Positions 33,001 through 44,200 of a DNA stretch of 64,000 bases are shown here, piece by piece; position 1 is the stretch's first letter, and the number at the start of each line of letters is the position of its first letter. Source of the stretch: Sabellastarte sp. h YS-2021 (Eukaryota > Annelida > Polychaeta > Sabellida > Sabellidae). The notes beneath the pieces are model-generated. The model did no database searches. It was not told where the DNA came from and saw only the letters and a program-made list of their open reading frames with translations. Location: positions 46,365,028 to 46,429,027 of the forward strand of contig OZ024936.1 of assembly GCA_964017235.1 (NCBI GenBank), in the 5' to 3' direction. Position numbers and translations under genes: made by a program.

Positions 33001-36000
33001 GGTAGATTTAAACAAACCCACAATTCGTGACAAATCTGTCAATTTATTAAGGAAACTGCCCAAAATATTTTTGAAAATGTGGATATTTAGATACATAAAG
33101 AAAGGTAATTAAATATCACGAAATTTTCAATGAAAATTATGAATAGATGGGCACTACTTCCAGATCGATCATCACTAATACTGTAAATTTCGACCAACCA
33201 CTCAATGTCTGTAGACAATCGTTCTATCACTAGTTAAGCTGTAGTTAACGGTTACACAAAGTGATTTAAAAAATGGTGTGGAATGTAATGGAGGACAATT
33301 AGATATGTGCTTGATTAATCATCAGTGTCCAGGTACAATAATGGTCAATCGGTGACAATTTCTAGCAATTGATAATTCAGCTTAAGTCTTGCCAGTTTTT
33401 ATGTATCTCGGTATCCAATCTTTTTTTTTTAAATATTTTAAATCGTTTTATTTAATAAATTGACAGATTTGTCATGAATTTGGGGTTTGTTTATATCTAT
33501 TGCCATGTTTACAGGAAGTAGATTCTATATGTAAAAAACAAATAACACCATTATTCTTACCGGATTGATCTATACTTCATCAGGGAAAGTGTTTCATGAT
33601 ATAATGAACAACGCAGTGCAAAATTGATAATGGTTTTATTATCAGTTGAAAATGGAAGAATAATCGACCATGAAAAGTGGGGGTAATTCCCAGTACTACT
33701 GGTATGTGAGACTTGTTTGGATTAAAAATTATGAAATGCATACATTTTGAGGGTTGTAACATTTTGAGTCTAAAAATCATAAAAATTGCACCGCGTGATG
33801 AAAGATGTTGAACTCTCTCACTGATAGCAAAATTGTGAATGAAAGTTACCTATCTGAAGGTGCTATGGTATGAATGCTTGGCATTACCATTCATAAAACC
33901 AATGAGTTTTGTGTGTGATACTATTAAAATCAGTCAAATTCACATCAGACCATATTTATGGTTTTTGACTCGCAAGTTCACTTGTGAAAGTCAAAACCTG
34001 TCTTGGTTAGAGCATTAATCATAAATATGTAAGATTATACCCTGTGTGTATTTTTTTAGAGTAAAAGGAAGGTATCTTAACTGAAAATGTATGTGGTGTA
34101 TATCGGATGTTAACCAGAATCTATTGTGAACAGCCTATAAGACAGTCTTTGTGGTTTGTACAGGTACAAGCAGCAGTTTGAGAAGGAGGGTATCTGGTAT
34201 GAGCACCGTCTCATTGATGACATGGTGGCACAAGCCTTGAAGTCATCGGGTGGCTTTGTATGGGCCTGCAAGAACTATGACGGAGATGTGCAGTCAGATG
34301 TGGTCGCACAAGGTGAGATATTTTAATTCATAAAATATTGTAAATAATTTCAGACAAGTCACTTGTTTTAATGATCAGATTCTACCATTTTAAAAAGGTC
34401 CTCAGTGGTCTAGTGGTTAGCAAGTTTGGCATCTAATCACAGGCTGTCACCTCCATTTGGTTCAAGTCACTCAAGTGGCAGTGCCGACAAACCTGTCCCA
34501 ATATGACCCTGGCTGTTTAACAGGATGTTAAGATGGCTACAGCATAATTAGTGGTCAAATATGTTTTGTCCCACTTTTTGGACACAGAAGACAAAGTTTG
34601 ACCCAAACTCCTGGTCAAAAAATGGAGGTATATGATTACTTTGGGTTACTTTTTACTGCATAAAATTTTTTATGTAACAACTGGGTCACTTGTTGGACTT
34701 TAATATTTGCATTTATCAACTTCAAATTTTACAGTATTTAAGTCGAGGACCAGTTAGATAAAATATGGAGGAGGGTATGTTATAATGTGGTACATGTACA
34801 GCCTTGACTATCTGATAATGGTGCTAAAGTACAATGGTGTTCAAATAATCGCATTTGTCATAAAAGACAATATATTTTTTCTATGAGTATGAAAAATTAG
34901 GGAAGTAGAAATTTGAAAGAGTTCATAAAACCAAATATTATTATATAAAAGGTCCGGTAACTTTACAGGCTATGGGTCCCTTGGACTGATGACCTCGGTA
35001 CTGATGTGTCCTGATGGTAAGACCATTGAGGCAGAAGCGGCCCACGGTACAGTGACCAGGCATTACAGGGAACATCAGAAGGGAAACCCCACCTCCACCA
35101 ACCCAGTGGCATCCATCTTTGCATGGACGAGAGGTCTGGAACACAGAGCTTTACTGGATAACAACCCTGACCTGGGAAGGTAAGATGCTGAAGTTGTCAC
35201 GGTTAGAGAAGGGAGGTTTTGTTGATTTTTTTTTTTTAATTGATGTCGCTTCCTGTATCACACCAATCAATGTTATAGTTTTGATAAATAATATTCATAG
35301 GTTGAAAAACTGATTTTGAGATGATTGTATTGTTTTGAACTTTCTCATATATTTCTTCATTTTGTTTTGGTAAATAAGGCACTAGTGACTATGAATAGTG
35401 CATTTTCAGCATGAAGCAATATTTCAACATAGATTAACATACAAAGTCCAGTTCATGTTCCGATATCAATATTATAATTGCACTTCAACATGACATCACC
35501 TGATTTCATCTTTGCATGGGCTAGAAGGTTTTGTATACTTACGCTTTGATATCAACAGACTTGGCAATTGCTTGAAGTAATTTAAGACATGCAAAGTGTG
35601 ACATTCTTAAATTTAACACTGAAACATGTTAATACACAGATGGTTATTGTTGTATCCCAATTGTTTTGGAAAGCAAAATATTTCTTGATTTTAAATGAAA
35701 CTATCAACATATGAAGTGGTTGTAACTGCTAAACTGCTAAGAGGTATTAAAAAACTAAATATGAATAGTGCTCAATTGTAACAAACTTGTTTTAAATAAA
35801 TCTTTCTGGATGCCAAATTTTGAGCGCTTAATTATGGATTTTCTGTCATTACCTCTGAATGAATGCAATGGGGTGATCATGAATTTACTCCCGGTGTTAT
35901 CAAGCACTCCTTGATATTTCAGGTACACTTATATTGAATGAGGTATTTAATTGAAGAGCAGTTGACATATTATATGGCCCACTATTTATGTTGTGATTAG

Positions 36001-39000
36001 TTATCTGGAATAGGTGATAAGATCTCCTGGTATCTTTTCATGACGTAACTTGCTGAGAGCATAGCTATGATTTATTTTTAGTTTAAGTACATTTTTTACT
36101 TTTGTTTTCTGAAAATCTTAGGCCAGGCTTATTCATTGTGGGGAATGTAAATTTTTTGAAGATTTTGATTACTTTACCAACATTAGTACCCCAAACTTTG
36201 ATTCAAATAAATATTTTTTGGTTTATAATAATTAAGCTCTTAATATCTTATTTGGCGTAATACACATATTTCATAAATATTTCATAAATTTAATCCCTCA
36301 TAACTTATTTGCAGTATTGAAGGGGTTTTTTTAACAGTTAAAATAAAGTTTAACAAAATCCCAGTTTACCACATTTGGACCGGTAAAACCTGGGATGGAT
36401 TCTACAACAATATTTAGACCATTTCTAACTTGTATTTTAAGTATTTCTGAGACTTTAAGTGAGAAGTTATGAAAATGAACATTCCTAACTTTTGTTTCAT
36501 GAATAGAAAGTACAAGGAAAACTATAGTGAAAAACCTTCGCTTACTTAGATGTAAGGTCACCTTATCTAAGTATTGTTGTAGAATACGACCCAGGTCTTT
36601 GCTCTCACCTTTTTGCTGAAAATTGGATTGTGGATATCAATACCCAGTGGTATACTTCACATCATTGCACAATCTTAAACAGATTAAAAATCATGTTCTG
36701 CTTTTTCTCTATTCTTTTAACTGCCCGTTGATGATATAATGCACACAACCTACATTCTGAAAGGTATGGACAGTCTAATGCCCTGTTCACACTATAGGCA
36801 GTACATCCCGTGGTTAGAAGTTTTCTCGGTGACGGAATTGCCCCCCCCCCCCCCCCCCCCCCCCAGATATAAGTTGTTCATACTACAGGCGGTGGCCACA
36901 GTTCTTTATGTCACTATATTACACCAAAAGATGACTGAATCACAGCCTTATGTACATAGTGGACTACGCCTTCGCTTACCGTAGTAAGAAATTCATACGC
37001 TCATGTGCAAAATCATCTGTGCTAGCTTTCAGTGCCGAAATCAGAGGCGGAAGTTTGAAACTTTTGAAAACAACCATGGGACTTGTATGGTAATGGACAG
37101 TTGGCCACTGACTCGCAAGGTTGCATATGGACGTCAGATGGTGATCCAAGGAAAGGAACATTTCACAAAACGCGGGTTACTACGGGTGATACCATCTGTA
37201 GTGTGAATGGGTTTATAAGCAGAAGAATGAGGGCTGAGGGTTTATTGTTCTATTGTTACAGGTTCTGTCAGGTGATGGAAGATGCATGTGTGACGACCAT
37301 AGATGGTGGAAAGATGACAAAAGATCTGGCAGGATGTATTCATGGCATCAAAAAGTGAGTAGTGAAACAAAACGTACTTATAAACATTTTAAAAGAATCG
37401 GTCCCTTTCAGAGCACAGATCCTCACCCAGGGGTCTAGAACCAGGTAGAATCCCTAAAGGGCATTGGCTGTTGAAAGGTAAATAGTTTAATATATCTTTT
37501 GCAGTACTTTGTACTTATTTTGCTAGATCACAGAGTTATTGGTATAGGTTTTAAATATATTCTCTAAAACTACAAGGGAATTTGACTTCCACAAGTGGCA
37601 ATACTACAAAACCAGTCCCTGTATGACTGTGGCTGTTGAACGGAACATAAAACCCTATTTTTGATGAGGGATGTTATGACTCCAAATATTTCATGCCAGC
37701 TAATCACCTGGTTCCATTTATGTCAATACAGAATAACCTTTGAATTTATAAAAGTAGCAAAAGTTAGTGGTAAAGACGGCAAACCGGATAGTTGGTTTCT
37801 ATTCGATTCATATAAACGTAAATCCGGTGACAAAAGTCCCAAGAACTGGTTCCCGAAATGTCGCATATTTCACCTCAAACGTATAAAATATTGCACAAAA
37901 AAGCTTAAAAACATTTACTTGTGTAATATTTTGCCAATATACAGTGAAATAATATCCAAAATGTCAGATTTTATCAAAAATTAAACCACATTTTAGTTGA
38001 AGTAATTGTTCATGTACGCGTGCAGAAGATTTTACAGTGTGACTACAGTTTGGTGTATACTAATACGAACAAATCCGGTTTTCGCCGAATTTTTGTTTTC
38101 GGGACCCGATTTCCATATTTACTTTCGATCGTAACACTACCAAAAATCATATGTTTCATCTGCCAAAAGACAATGAAATCGTTAAATATGTGAAATAAAG
38201 TGAAAATATAGCTGTAGTTTGATTTTAGCTTATTTTATGTGGATTAAGAACTTTTGCCACATTTTACTACATTGAGCGATTATTCATTCTTTGAAATTTT
38301 ATAACGATATATATAACACTGTTGTAACCATCGTTGATTAGTTGGCTAGTCATGACTTATCTAATCTTGACCAAGACTACAAAAGGATTTTACTTGAATA
38401 TGAGATAGCAAAAATTCAAGAGCTGTCTCTCATAGCTTCAGTTTTTATGGAGATGTCAATTTCTCATCTAAAGAAGTACTCTCCTTTCAGAACCTGTTGT
38501 TGGGATGTTGTATTACGGTTGAGTTGTACCATGTTGAGACGGATCTGAAGTACGACTTAGTACAAGTTGCAATTTGACAACTCAGAAATTTTTTTTTTTT
38601 TTTCAAACGAGTATTCCTTTTTGGGGTAAATATGAAGAAAAGGTTTTGACTTTCTATTGTAAGTTTTAAAAAAATTGGATTTCAGTGGAAAAAAAACTCT
38701 CAAAGGACTTGACATTTATTTTAACTTCAAAGGGTATTCCATTAATCAGTAATATATCTGATGGGGTTCATTCACATTGCAACTGTCCTTTTCAAATTGT
38801 AATCAGTTTTGACAGTTTCAAACAGTGTTAAGTGATGTAACAAAGCAAAATTTACCAAATAAAATAAGCTGGTACATTTGTGACAGCTCTCCGCAAGCTA
38901 CTAAATAGTAGAGTAAGAAATCTATAATTCGCCAGGAATCTAAAATTCGCCACCTCTAAAACCTTAGTTAATTTTATGAAGAAAATGATGTTTTTGTCTC

Positions 39001-39347
39001 ACAATTGGTATTTTTCAGTTCAAAAAGCCTGCCTTAATTTACTATACATTCAACAAATCTCACCACAATTCATGTATTTTATTAGTATTTTCACATGTGG
39101 CGAATTTCAGATATGTGGCAAATTTTAGATTTCTTACTCTAGTATAATTTTGGTTACCATTAAATTCAGAAACTGTCTTTTGTGTATCACTTTCATTGCT
39201 GGAGATAACATTAGATAAGCCAAAGACTTCGATAACTTGATAAAAACTTTTTTCTTTTATTTCAGTGTGACACCTGAACATTACCTTCACACTGGAGATT
39301 TCTTGGACGCCATCAATGAAGAATTCCAGCGTCAGTGGAAAAACTAG
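21046..39347 (+). CDS. IDH2: Isocitrate dehydrogenase [NADP+], mitochondrial (complete)
   Basis: Oxidises isocitrate to 2-oxoglutarate and makes NADPH in the matrix; homodimer. Ten coding exons: 21046-21151, 22812-22906, 23699-23864, 26206-26366, 31695-31841, 32651-32790, 34164-34312, 34969-35179, 37262-37354 and 39266-39347 (TAG). Their sum is 1,350 nt, so 449 aa (human about 452), with every phase consistent and GT-AG introns. Exon 1 is a basic, Ser/Arg-rich transit peptide, and there is no C-terminal peroxisomal SKL, so this is the mitochondrial rather than cytosolic type. Key motifs: [10 protein letters not shown] (exon 2), [17 protein letters not shown] with substrate Arg at about 138, IGRHAHGDQ with Arg at about 170 (the equivalents of human R140/R172), [12 protein letters not shown], metal-binding NYDGDVQSD (exon 7) and [12 protein letters not shown] (exon 8). 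Introns carry many MITEs. Poly(A) signals AATAAA are at 39397, 40333 and 40342. Confidence 0.97.
22304..22540. mobile_element. MITE with ~35-bp terminal inverted repeats
   Basis: The left end GGGGGGTCGCGTTACCGAAC then GGGACATCCATAG is inverted at the right as CTATGGATATCCCGTTCGC then TAACGTGACCCCCTCCC. About 240 bp, no ORF, inside IDH2 intron 1. I could not fix the target duplication, so no superfamily is assigned. Confidence 0.75.
23100..23610. repeat. Region of repeated GAAATGGCCATTTC-type inverted motifs
   Basis: TTTGAAATGGCCAT and its complement GGCCATTTCAAAA recur at about 23150, 23200, 23230, 23560 and 23578 in both orientations across IDH2 intron 2. Probably a decayed foldback element; borders uncertain. 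Confidence 0.45.
24069..24485. mobile_element. hAT-like MITE with exact 8-bp target duplication
   Basis: 417-bp element with ends TAGTGAGTGGAATCG and CGTCCACTCACTA. It is flanked by the identical octamer ATCATTAA (24061-24068 and 24486-24493). Its interior (AAGAATAACGGTGTTNCGACA, CAAAAACACTCACTTCC, ATATGGCGGTAGA) is shared with the 32803-33698 element. In IDH2 intron 3. Confidence 0.92.
24568..25525. mobile_element. Foldback element split by a nested hAT-like MITE
   Basis: The ends GGGGCAGTATTCACTAACATGG (24568) and CCATGTTAGTGAATACATGCCC (right) are inverted copies. Excluding the nested insertion (25004-25488) leaves about 470 bp. The end motif resembles that of the 9028-9640 element (TATTCAC near a GGG run). 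In IDH2 intron 3. Confidence 0.7.
25004..25488. mobile_element. hAT-like MITE nested in a foldback element
   Basis: 485 bp. The right end is GACCCATCCCTA and the left end GAGGGATGGATCGGTACC, the first base apparently mutated from T. It is flanked by the identical octamer ATCTTTAC (24996-25003 and 25489-25496), which proves insertion after the surrounding element. Interior sequence (TATCGAGACC, TGAAATACTGTGATGA) is related to 31272-31510. Confidence 0.9.
25680..26140. repeat. Interspersed repeat, copy 1 of 2
   Basis: Shares blocks with 37665-38355 in the same orientation: GACTC(T/C)AAATATTTCA near the left end, TGAAATAAAGTGAAAATA-like middle, TTTTACTACATTGAGCGATTA, and CATCGT(C/T)GATTAGT at the right end. 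No ORF; class not determined. IDH2 intron 3. Confidence 0.65.
26805..27012. mobile_element. MITE, TA-flanked family, copy 2
   Basis: Same ends (GAGTAAGAAATCTAAAATTC / ...CTTACTC) and core as the copy at 2319, again flanked by TA. IDH2 intron 4. Confidence 0.85.
27304..28510 (+). repeat. Hairpin-headed 146-bp tandem repeat array (pearl-like architecture)
   Basis: Begins with a hairpin at 27304-27334 (CAGCCCTTAAGGGCTG inside TACCCC/GGGGTA), then about 7.5 tandem units. The CCGGGCTATATCTC mark falls at 27401, 27540, 27686, 27832, 27978, 28124, 28263 and 28406, so the main period is 146 bp. Each unit holds several TGACCTTGA-type hexamer repeats. Decayed relatives are at 9235-9530 and 40366-40830. 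A short terminal sequence plus tandem core resembles the 'pearl' elements of bivalves (Helentron-related); that assignment is inference. IDH2 intron 4. Confidence 0.85.
28520..30836. other. Intron 4 sequence without recognised features
   Basis: AT-rich intronic DNA of IDH2. A short piece resembling the tandem-core family's end (CAAGGCTGTGGGGTAC) is at 28962. I see no coding signature or long repeat in the rest. Confidence 0.5.
30845..31221. mobile_element. hAT-like MITE with 8-bp target duplication (7/8)
   Basis: 377 bp. The ends TAGTGGTGTGAACGG and CCGGTCCGACCACTA are imperfect inverted copies. Flanking octamers are ATTGATAG (30837-30844) and GTTGATAG (31222-31229), one mismatch. IDH2 intron 4. 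Confidence 0.85.
31272..31510. mobile_element. Fragment related to the nested hAT-like MITE at 25004
   Basis: CGGGATGGATTTTGGTACC, GTCGAGACCATTTTTCTGAA and the following stretch match, in reverse complement, the right half of the 25004-25488 element. No intact second end seen. Confidence 0.5.
32803..33698. mobile_element. Large imperfect inverted repeat, hAT-like ends
   Basis: The left arm about 32803-33115 and the right arm about 33378-33698 are inverted copies of the 24069-type sequence (AAGAATAACGGTGTT left, AACACCATTATTCTTAC right). They are joined by a ~260-bp spacer. The ends TAGTGATGGGAATCACC and GGTAATTCCCAGTACTA are imperfect inverted copies. No matching octamers flank it. It starts 12 bp after the exon 6 splice donor of IDH2. 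Confidence 0.7.
34393..34560 (+). mobile_element. tRNA-headed SINE (family 1)
   Basis: Box-A-like CAGTGGTCTAGTGGTTAGC, box-B-like TTGGTTCAAGTCAC, then the body AATATGACCCTGGCTGTTTAA shared with 11878-12010. IDH2 intron 7. Confidence 0.7.
36779..37212. mobile_element. TIR element containing a 24-nt poly-C tract
   Basis: The left end CCCTGTTCACACTATAGGC is inverted at the right as CTGTAGTGTGAATGGG. The interior holds a run of 24 C at 36841-36864 and GGCGGTGGCCACAG-like sequence. The right end stops about 50 bp before IDH2 exon 9. Superfamily not determined. Confidence 0.6.
37577..37655 (+). mobile_element. SINE fragment (family 1, body only)
   Basis: CCACAAGTGGCAATACTA and TGTGGCTGTTGAACGGAAC match the body of the 11878 and 34393 copies. 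The tRNA-like head is missing. Confidence 0.6.
37665..38355. repeat. Interspersed repeat, copy 2 of 2
   Basis: Same ends and core blocks as 25680-26140 but longer in the middle. Left GATGTTATGACTCCAAATAT, right CCATCGTTGATTAGTTGGC. IDH2 intron 9. Confidence 0.6.
38911..39139. mobile_element. MITE, TA-flanked family, copy 3
   Basis: Same GAGTAAG...CTTACTC ends with TA on both sides. It keeps an extra 20-bp duplication near the left end that copy 2 also has and copy 1 lacks. It ends about 125 bp before the last IDH2 exon. Confidence 0.85.
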
Positions 39348-40365
39348 AACCAGTCTTCCTTAGGACAATTTCTCTAACAATTCTAATAATACTTGCAATA
39401 AAAGCCATTTGCTTTTGCCGTTTGGTTTGATAATAAATGAAATCAGGTTTTAAATTCTCAAGGTACACAAAGATTAGGTAAAGCTGAAGTGAGCCTTGTG
39501 TCTCATAGAGATTTGATTGTGATGTGAAGTGATTGAGTAGATAAGTCAGAGAAAAATTTTATGCAACAGTGTGATCTTTACTGAGAAAAGTTGGTAGCTG
39601 TGTAAACATATCCTTTTTTTTACATAGAAAATGTGTTGTATAGTAGTGTATGCAAGATAGTTTGGTTCACTGTGATCACTATAGGAAGCATGTTTCACAA
39701 AACACTGCAGAAATGTATTTAACATTAGGCAAACAGAATGCATTAGATCTATATATATATTTTAAAGTATATGGTAAAATATGTGGACATGACCCTTGCT
39801 GTGTGTGAGAATAAAGATTTTGGTGTAAATATTTGTTTAGACAGTATTATTATGACAAATCCCTCAATCCAAAATGCATTATCCACAGATAATCCCTCAA
39901 TGTCCAGGCATGTAATAGTGAAGATTGAATATCAGACAATTCTGTTTACAGATACAAAGATTAAGGCAGTTTATCTTTATGTACACAGATGATGGTTTAT
40001 GAAGCCTATTCTGTAGAAACGTACACTACTAGACAAATAATAAGACTGTTTGAAATAAAGCTTTGTTGGTCTGTAAACATAAGCTGTTGAATGTACAGAG
40101 ATAAGTCAGAGGTTTGAGAATTGAGTATTATTTGTTGAGTTGTCATTGTAGACAATAGCTTGTAACATCTAATGTATACATTGTGAAGACATAATGTACC
40201 AAAAGTGCTTGCTATTTACAGTGCTTTATCCATAGTTCTAAATCTGATCATATTTATTATTTACTGTGTGAAGTTAATATTGTAACAAAAACAGAAAAAT
40301 TGAGAAAAGTTATGGGTTGTTAAACTGTTATCAATAAATGAAATAAAAACTGCATTGAGCAACAC
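39348..40365 (+). other. IDH2 3'UTR and downstream sequence
   Basis: The stop at 39345-39347 is followed by a proximal AATAAA at 39397 and distal ones at 40333 and 40342. The ~1 kb between may be a long alternative 3'UTR. No ORF with a known domain. Confidence 0.6.
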
Positions 40366-40830
40366 TTTTTTTTACCCCCAGTCTTTAAACGCTGTGCGGG
40401 TCTTGTTTTTTTTACACATGGGCTCTTGACTGGATGGGTGGTGTTGCCTCCAGAGTACGGGATCTGCGATACTTCAGAAACTGTTATATACAGTTTGCAC
40501 TTGGTAGTATCATTGGTTAGGTAGTCTCATGGTGTGACCTCATTTGACCTTGCCATAGTGACCCTGACCTTGAAAACCTTATTTGGGCTATATCGTAGGA
40601 AGTTTATACTTGGTAGGGACATTAAGGGGTCTCTGTGTGCAATATCATGTGACCTTGATTTGACCTTTAATCTTGTGACCTTGACCCTTGAAATCGTTTG
40701 AGCTGTTTTTCGGTGTTAGGTCAATAAAGTTGATGGTTGGTGGCGACATTGGTGGTGGTGTGGGGGGGTGCAGGCCATATCTTGGAAACTGTAGGTGGAG
40801 GAAGTTGTTTAGTTGAAGGATGTATGTAGA
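40366..40830 (+). repeat. Decayed hairpin/tandem-core element
   Basis: TTACCCCAGTCTTTAAACGC (decayed hairpin), CTTGGTAG...CATTGGTTAGG and TGACCTTGCCATAGTGACC match the 27.3-kb array, with about two degenerate core units. Confidence 0.65.
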
Positions 40831-41204
40831 TCATGGTGTCACCAATAACCTTGGCTGTACTGCCACATTTGAAACATATTTCTTCTATCACTCTCAAGCT
40901 TTTAGGTTTCTGCAAGTGATTTTGGTGTGTTGTTCATGTAGAGAGAAAAAATCCTGCCAAAGGGGCTGCTGGCTCCTGCATAGCTAAGCAACCAATTGGA
41001 GAATTCTCTTCAAATTTTGCATGTTTGGTAGTGGCCCTGGGAAAACTCTGAATATAATGTGATATTTGAACCAATCCGTTTAGTCACAACCAAAATTGTT
41101 TGTGGTGTATGCTTGTCTGGAAGGTAACTTAAAAGCACTTATTTGGATGATATGTGGCAAGTAGGTTAGTGGTATAGATGTTTTGAAATAATTAACATAA
41201 AAAC

Positions 41205-44200
41205 TCTTGCCTAATGGACAATTATGAATACTGTTGGTAGCCAGCCCCTCCAAACATCGGAAAAAGATGTTCTGTGTCTCCACAGGTGCAGCAAGCTACA
41301 TGCACTCCACTCCCCAGTTGGCACGATTTTTTTGTGATTTTTTTTGTGAAATACTACAGTTTAATTCAACAGAACTTTTGTATAGTACAGACATATCACT
41401 GCTTCACCAGGACAAAGAAGTGGTGCATGTGGGCACCTTGTGTCTGGGTTTGACAACCTGTCACGATAAGGGACCATTGTCATGATTAGAGACGAGATGC
41501 AGACCCCTGTGCCCTTGAACAAGACTGTAAGTACAAACTTACTGACTCAGGAAAACACACTGCTTGCTATACCTTACAAGATAAGGAGAGTAAAGAAAGA
41601 TGAGGCGGACTGTTCCTCCCTATTTAATCCGGGCTCCATCTGGGTACTGGGGCCTGTGAACTCTAAACCTCAAGAAAAGATTGTTCCAGAAAAGCTACCA
41701 AACAACACAAGACGTTGACACTAGCTAAATCCTACACATTTTACAAATAACTCCACACATTAGAAATGTCATTTTGTCGAAAACCATTGAGAAACTGACC
41801 AACTAACATTCAGTAATGTTAAGGCGGCTCCAACTCGCCCAACATCAGTCAGTGCAGTTAGTGATCGACCTTTCCTGCCATCATCAGACTGACACTAACC
41901 ACGATTCTGCTGTGCAGAAGCGGTTTCCATCTACCTGGCTACCAGGTCCGGAACCTGAAACTGTTTACTGCCACTGGACCGACCAATCTTTGTCGCCATG
42001 TTGGCCGGGAGAGCTGTCTGATCGGAATCTTGGCCTTTCCTCCCAGTGAAACAGATCAAGCATTATCTGAAGAACAATCTTATAGAGAGACCGTTAGAGG
42101 AATACGCTCTTTTATTGGGTGGAATCATATCCTGGAACTTGAAACTCTTCACCTGATGACAACCCCTTTGCTGGGACCAGATCACAACGTATTGGCAACA
42201 TATCCGTGAATTTAGTGAGCGATGAATGGTTGTGCAGGAAACTCAAGAAAGTGAAGTTGACTTGTTGAGGGCTATCCTCCAGAGGTTCAGTTGCTGATTG
42301 TCTACAGAGGCACCAGTTTATCAAGACTCATCACTCCCAAGGCAAGTGGTCTGGCATACTCCAACAACCAGACCCCTTCAGGAAATGCTGTTTCCTTCTG
42401 GTATAACTGGTCAGCCAGACTAAACTGTGACTATAGCCGGATTGCCAGATCATCAGGATGTGCATATACTCCACCAGCCTCCTAACCCATTTCCCAAGAA
42501 ACCCTCAGGAAGTGGAAGAAAACTGCCAGAGAGTCGACATATATGTATAACCAGGTGGCCAGTTTAACAGGTGCCTCATTTAGCTACAGGAAAGTATGGC
42601 GGCTCAACTCAGACTGATTCAAGGCGAACAGACTAGGGCAAGTTTTTGAACAAAGTCCAGAGTGTTACTGAAGAACATGTGTATCTCATGAATTTTGCAT
42701 CAGCATCTCTCAGACTTTGTGTTTGTTCGTAGGGTCAATGTAACCTTAGCTGGAGGACTCTTTTTTTTTTAGACCATCTCCGATCTGGCATCATGCAGGA
42801 TACTCTGGCAGCTCTTAGAAGCTACTCTGGTGGAACTTATAAGAAACAGGGATATTATCACCCTTATGCTCACTGTCTTCCAGGACACTGTAGCTCAGGA
42901 CAACCAGCCTGGAAGACCATCAGTTCACATGGCCAGAACAGAAGGGATTAGGGTAAGTCCTCTACTCATCCTGACTGGCAAATGCTCAGAGTTCATAAAA
43001 ATGACAATTACCATATAACACATCTGTTCTTTAAGACGGGCCAGGACAAGAGAGACTGTTGTACCTTATGCAAGACATTTAACATGTATCAACAGTGTTT
43101 TAAATGTATCAGATATTCAAAAGTCAAATGTGTTTTGTCATGTGAATCATTTTCCTTTTGTCACTGCGGAGTCACAAAAAGGGCTTTACACCCATTATAC
43201 ATACAATAAAATCTGTGGAAGGTGCTTCCTTTATAAACCAGTCGTCTTTTGTCCTACCTGCTAATGTCAACACTGCTGCTCTAACTCTGCTTGTAAGGGC
43301 CAGACTGCACCAGTTTTGGGAAACATGGGCTACCCTAGAGACCAGCTGCAAGGTCATAAGATTACAATCCTCAAAGAAGGCTGCACCCTCCTCTTCCCAA
43401 ACCAGCCACCACTAACAAGGTCTGCAATTATCAAAAGTGACTGTGTACATCCCCTAAGGCACAGCTACTTTAGGCATTATATGCACTTGTACAAAAGTAG
43501 GCAATAGAAATGGGCGAAACTGAAATTTTCTCTTTAACCAACTTTTCTTAGTTCCCACTCCTAACAACAAGTGGAGATGTATCAGATCTTAACTCACTGA
43601 ACAAGTTTCTGCAGTCATAAAAATTCAAAATGGAGACACCAGAAAGTATAAGGACCTCCCTTCAAACAGGAAAATGGGTAATGTCCATAGACTTCAAGTT
43701 GATCACTTCCATATGCCAATAAAACAACAGTCCAGGAAATACCTTTGTTTTCACATCCAATGTCAATTTTACAAATTCAAACCTCTACTTTTTGGCCTGT
43801 CCACTGCTCTCATGGAGTTCACGATGATAGTGAATTAGGTCAAGCTGAGGCTCAAAACAAGGGTATAAGAATGCACCAGTACCTAGATGATTGGTTGGTG
43901 AGAGTTAGTCCAACTGTATCTATCTCCAGGATACCCAGACCCTTCTTTCTCTGTATCTGTCAAAATCCCCTCGTGACCCCATGTCAGGAATTATGTTGGA
44001 TTGTGAATATGGACAAATGGGTAAACAAACAAGTATTCGATTTTGTATGCTACCAGTTTCGACCTCAGGGGCAAGGTCCAACAGACCCTTAAACATGAAA
44101 AAAACAGAATCTTCTTACCGACCTACTTGTAGGATCTGACAACTGGTGTCCGTAATGGGGATTTTGACAGATACAGAGAAAGAAGTCCACTTAGGCTTGC

